The position numbers were made by a program, and so were the translations under genes. A stretch of 33,654 bases of DNA. Source: Clostridia bacterium. GTDB lineage: Bacteria; Bacillota; Clostridia; Oscillospirales; CAG-382. Positions 31,003-33,654 of this stretch are shown piece after piece. Each line of letters starts with the position of its first letter. Positions within the stretch are counted from its first letter, which is position 1. The notes under the pieces are model-generated. The model worked only from the letters and a program-made list of their open reading frames with translations. It was not told the origin of the DNA and ran no database searches. The DNA lies in the NCBI GenBank assembly GCA_017549365.1, contig JAFYUZ010000002.1:1-33654 (forward strand), given 5' to 3'.

Positions 31003-31031
31003 TTGACAAGCTCTGTATTATATGATAGAAT
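31003..31031 (+). promoter_or_regulatory. Sigma-A promoter of the DeoR-type regulator
   Basis: TTGACA (31003-31008), 17 nt, TAGAAT (31026-31031). The leader holds a 7-bp inverted repeat (31078-31084/31105-31111) before the ribosome binding site. Confidence 0.7.
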
Positions 31032-31137
31032 AATGTCATATAATCCAACATATTACCGAAATACATATATACGCCGTGCACACCTTTGCGCCGCAAAAAG
31101 ACGGGGTGTGCCGTTCTTTAAGGAGGTTTATCAAAAA

Positions 31138-31944
31138 ATGAAAGCCGCAAGAAGACAAAAGATCCGCGAGCTTTTGCAGACAAAGCCGTTTGTTTCACTG
31201 AAAGAGCTTACCGTCATGTTCCCCGACGTAACAAGCATGACGCTGAGACGTGATATAGAATATTTTGAAAGTCAGGGCGAACTTATTAAAGTACGCAACG
31301 GTGCAAGGTCGATGAAATTTATCACCGCCACCGCCGACGAAAACTATCTCCGCCGCGAAAAAGAAAACGAACTGTCAAAGCGCGCCATTGCATCAGCCGC
31401 CCTGCCCTTTATTGAAAAGGGAAAATGCATCTTTTTTGATTCGGGCTCGACCATCATGCAGCTTGCCACCGTTATGGCCGACGACACCTACAACATCATC
31501 ACCCCCGGTCCCAACGTTTCGATGAAGCTGATCGAAAAACAGCACCCCATTGTTACGCTCATCGGAGGAATACTTAACCGCGACAGTATTTCGGTTACCG
31601 GCGATCTCAGCATTGAAGCGCTGAAATCCTCGGCCATCGACATAGCTTTCATCGTGCCGTCGGGATATTCGGCAAAAAACGGTTTTTCCTGCGGAAATTA
31701 CAGCGAATGCGAGCTGAAAAGCTATGTTATCAAAAATGCCCGCAAGGTAATCATGCTTATTGACGAATCGAAATACGACAAGGAATTTCCTTACACCTTC
31801 GGCAGGCTTTCGGACGTGGACGTTGTTATCACCGATTCGGATTTTTCAAAGCGTTATCCCGAATCGAAGAAAATTTCTGTTATACACACAGAAAAACCCG
31901 GCGCGCGCGAGCACGTTTCGAGATGTATTCCCGTTGAGGTCTGA
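31138..31944 (+). CDS. DeoR family transcriptional regulator
   Basis: A 268-residue regulator: N-terminal DeoR helix-turn-helix (RRQKIRELLQTKPFVSLKEL then VTSMTLRRDIEYFESQGELIKV, about 5-58) and a DeoRC sugar-phosphate sensing domain with FFDSGSTIMQLA (about 98-109), GGILNRDSISVTGDLSIE and DESKYDKE. DeoR proteins usually repress sugar or nucleoside genes and respond to a phosphorylated sugar. ATG 31138 follows AAGGAGG by 11 nt; the longer upstream open frame lacks this support. It is a single-gene unit with its own promoter and terminator, so the target is not evident; galT is nearby but on the far side of tRNA-Thr. Confidence 0.9.
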   Translation: MKAARRQKIRELLQTKPFVSLKELTVMFPDVTSMTLRRDIEYFESQGELIKVRNGARSMKFITATADENYLRREKENELSKRAIASAALPFIEKGKCIFFDSGSTIMQLATVMADDTYNIITPGPNVSMKLIEKQHPIVTLIGGILNRDSISVTGDLSIEALKSSAIDIAFIVPSGYSAKNGFSCGNYSECELKSYVIKNARKVIMLIDESKYDKEFPYTFGRLSDVDVVITDSDFSKRYPESKKISVIHTEKPGAREHVSRCIPVEV

Positions 31945-31963
31945 AACTTTACAGGTTTTGCAC

Positions 31964-31993
31964 AAAAAGAGAGCGGCATCCGCTCTCTTTTTT
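31964..31993 (+). terminator. Terminator of the DeoR-type gene
   Basis: 13-bp stem (31964-31976/31980-31992), CAT loop, T6 tail. Confidence 0.8.
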
Positions 31994-32053
31994 GGCAGGC
32001 TGTGCAAACTTTATATATATACATATATTTTATAATAATTTTGCCGAAACTTA

Positions 32054-32082
32054 TTGACAAATCCCGCCTTTCGTGGTATACT
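32054..32082 (+). promoter_or_regulatory. Promoter of the pyrimidine operon
   Basis: TTGACA (32054-32059), 17 nt, TATACT (32077-32082), with TGG before the -10. Transcription should start near 32089, giving a leader of about 147 nt. Confidence 0.75.
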
Positions 32083-32102
32083 ATATCGAATTGAAAATAA
32101 AG

Positions 32103-32200
32103 AGCGATCGCTGTTTTCGGCAGGATTGGGTCATACGCATCGGAACTTTAAAAGTTCCACTTCCCATGTTTGGTCTTGCCGTGGCGGCAAGGCTTTTTTT
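32103..32200 (+). promoter_or_regulatory. Structured attenuator leader of the pyr operon (possible riboswitch)
   Basis: The leader contains a 10-nt palindrome (32103-32112), a hairpin GGAACTT/AAGTTCC (32142-32148/32152-32158) and flanking GGG (32128-32130) and CCC (32163-32165). CGGCA (32118-32122) can pair with TGCCG (32177-32181), closing a roughly 64-nt two-stem domain. TGCCG is also the left arm of the terminator 32172-32200, so the two folds exclude each other. No PyrR binding loop consensus was seen and it does not match a riboswitch class I recognise. Confidence 0.55.
32172..32200 (+). terminator. Attenuator terminator upstream of pyrC
   Basis: Stem CTTGCCG/CGGCAAG (32175-32181/32185-32191), TGG loop, extended by GC and wobble pairs, followed by T7 (32194-32200). 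It lies 36 nt before the pyrC ATG, so it controls read-through into the operon. Confidence 0.8.
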
Positions 32201-32235
32201 GTGAGACCCTGTTTGAACTTTACGGAGGAAACGAA

Positions 32236-33462
32236 ATGACAAAGATGACAGTTGCGGCAATTACCGAAAAGATGAAAAATGCTGATTTTTCCTTTATTTC
32301 CGAGCCGTCTTTGTCTTTTGAAATTCCCGCAGGGATGGATTTTTCTCTTTTCGATTCAGGTGAATATGCTTTTCTTCCCGGCTTTTGCGATGTGCACGTT
32401 CATTTTCGCGAGCCGGGTTTTTCATATAAAGAAACCATCCTTTCAGGAAGTCGTGCTTCTGCCCGCGGCGGATACACCGACGTCTGCACCATGCCCAACC
32501 TTTCACCCGTGCCCGACAGCGTGCAAAACATTACGGCGCAGAAGGATATCATAAATCGCGATGCCGTGATAGGGGTTCACCCATACGCGTCAATAACCGT
32601 GGCGCAAAAGGGCGAGGAGCTTTCCGACCTTGATGGTATGCGCGATATTGCCATTGCCTTTTCGGACGACGGCAAGGGAGTGCAAAGCGACGACATGATG
32701 AGGGCGGCAATGAACAAGGCAAAGGCCCTTGGCAAAATGATCGTTGCCCACTGCGAGGTAAACTCGCTTTTACACGGCGGATACATCCACGACGGCGTTT
32801 ATGCAAAAGAACACGCCCACCGCGGCATCTGCTCGGAAAGCGAATACGCCCAGATCGAACGCGACATAAAGCTTGCAAAAGAAACAGGCTGCAAATACCA
32901 CGTTTGCCACATCTCGACAAAAGAAAGCGTTGAGCTTATACGCCGCGCGAAAAAGGACGGGGTCAACATCACCTGTGAAACAGGTCCCCACTATCTTGTC
33001 TTTACCGACAAAGATCTTCACGAGGACGGCAAATGGAAGATGAACCCGCCGCTTCGATCAAAGGCGGACAAGGATGCTCTTATCGAAGGTATACTCGACG
33101 GCACCATCGACATGATCGCCACCGACCACGCCCCCCATTCGGCAGAAGAAAAGGGCAAGGGACTTGAAAAAAGCGCCTTTGGCATCGTCGGCATTGAAAC
33201 GGCTTTTCCCGTTATGTACACCCATTTCGTAAAGACCGGCATCATAACGCCTGCGCGTCTCATCGAGCTTTTGTGCGATGCACCCAGAGCTCGCTTTGGC
33301 ATAAAGCAAAGCGGTTTTTCGATATGGAAGCTTGACGAAAAATATAAGGTTGACCCGAAAGATTTTCTTTCGATGGGAAAAGCAACCCCCTTTGAGGGAC
33401 ACGAGCTTTTCGGCAAATGCGTTTTCACGGCGCACGGCGGAAAAGCGGTTTACAAGGTTTAA
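32236..33462 (+). CDS. pyrC: Dihydroorotase
   Basis: A 408-residue amidohydrolase that cyclises carbamoyl aspartate to dihydroorotate. It has [11 protein letters not shown] (H54, H56), [34 protein letters not shown] and the catalytic IATDHAPHS. The first about 45 residues (up to [12 protein letters not shown]) are a shortened beta domain compared with typical class I enzymes. GGAGG (32224-32228) precedes ATG 32236 by 7 nt. It is the first gene of the operon, behind the attenuator, and carB follows 32 nt later. Confidence 0.93.
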   Translation: MTKMTVAAITEKMKNADFSFISEPSLSFEIPAGMDFSLFDSGEYAFLPGFCDVHVHFREPGFSYKETILSGSRASARGGYTDVCTMPNLSPVPDSVQNITAQKDIINRDAVIGVHPYASITVAQKGEELSDLDGMRDIAIAFSDDGKGVQSDDMMRAAMNKAKALGKMIVAHCEVNSLLHGGYIHDGVYAKEHAHRGICSESEYAQIERDIKLAKETGCKYHVCHISTKESVELIRRAKKDGVNITCETGPHYLVFTDKDLHEDGKWKMNPPLRSKADKDALIEGILDGTIDMIATDHAPHSAEEKGKGLEKSAFGIVGIETAFPVMYTHFVKTGIITPARLIELLCDAPRARFGIKQSGFSIWKLDEKYKVDPKDFLSMGKATPFEGHELFGKCVFTAHGGKAVYKV

Positions 33463-33494
33463 AATTTATAGCGATATACAGGAGGAACAAGAAT

Positions 33495-33654
33495 ATGGCA
33501 AAGAGAACAGACATCAAAAAAGTACTTATCATCGGTTCGGGTCCTATCGTCATCGGTCAGGCCGCAGAATTCGACTATGCCGGAACACAGGCTTGTCTTG
33601 CCCTTAAAGAAGAAGGATACGAGGTCGTTCTGTGCAACTCCAACCCCGCCACCA
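33495..33654 (+). CDS. carB: Carbamoyl-phosphate synthase large subunit (5' end only)
   Basis: The first 53 codons are present and run off the right edge. [22 protein letters not shown] followed (in the first ATP-grasp half) by [30 protein letters not shown] is the conserved start of CarB. GGAGG (33481-33485) precedes ATG 33495. The usual small-subunit gene carA does not lie directly upstream. Confidence 0.95.
   Translation, partial: MAKRTDIKKVLIIGSGPIVIGQAAEFDYAGTQACLALKEEGYEVVLCNSNPAT

Noticed and set aside
30847..31137. Longer start for the DeoR-type regulator
   Set aside because: It would include the regulator's own promoter and leader hairpin; ATG 31138 has a strong ribosome binding site and starts the helix-turn-helix.
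32100..32200. PyrR-binding, purine, THF, ZTP or T-box leader
   Set aside because: The characteristic loop sequences of these classes were looked for by eye and not found.

Overview
The window looks like a chromosomal segment of a spore-forming, Gram-positive member of the Clostridia (an uncultured gut-type Oscillospirales or Christensenellales relative would fit). It carries spore genes (gpr, spoIIP, a YlmC/YmxH-type PRC-barrel gene, a spoVD-like PBP with PASTA domains), a Firmicute-style division and cell-wall (dcw) cluster, HPr kinase (hprK), an LTA-synthase-like sulfatase, and many sigma-A promoters with a 17-nt spacer. No transposase, phage gene or CRISPR array was seen. Species cannot be fixed from the sequence alone.

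Layout. 1-121: promoter and leader of an operon leaving the window on the left, probably rRNA. 248-1305: DUF421 + DUF4363 membrane pair behind a sigma-G-like promoter. 1411-1671 (-): rpsT. 1853-4416: gpr, spoIIP and a small membrane protein. 4419-5725 (-): DUF4364 protein and an anchored extracytoplasmic protein. 5862-7867: rodA with a long N-terminal extension, and a GNAT acetyltransferase. 7943-11519 (-): an aminotransferase, a ROK glucokinase and hprK, each with its own promoter. 11815-12003: rpmB. 12210-22491 (-): the dcw cluster, read in transcription order mraZ, rsmH, ftsL-like, spoVD/pbp2, mraY, ftsW, murG, ftsQ/divIB, ftsZ. It has a MraZ-type operator at its promoter, but no Mur ligases (murC-F), no murB and no ftsA. 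22824-25170: PRC-barrel gene and an unusual metallophosphoesterase/beta-propeller fusion.

25252-26704 is a small accessory island behind a tRNA-Leu gene. It is AT-rich and holds a nested palindromic element, a four-helix-bundle (S23/IVS) protein translationally coupled to an unknown protein, and five 20-21 bp iterated repeats. Core genes resume at 26777: flavin reductase-like protein, LTA-synthase/MdoB-like sulfatase (-), class II galT, tRNA-Thr (-), a DeoR regulator. The right end is the start of a pyrimidine operon: a structured attenuator leader, pyrC and the first codons of carB.

Most interesting points: the pyr leader RNA (a fold that excludes the terminator, not matched to a known class), the tRNA-Leu island with its two repeat families, an FtsW with an apparent two-helix insertion, a dcw cluster without precursor-synthesis genes and with an internal terminator, and a phosphoesterase fused to a propeller without a signal peptide. 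All functions are assigned by reading motifs; no database search was run.
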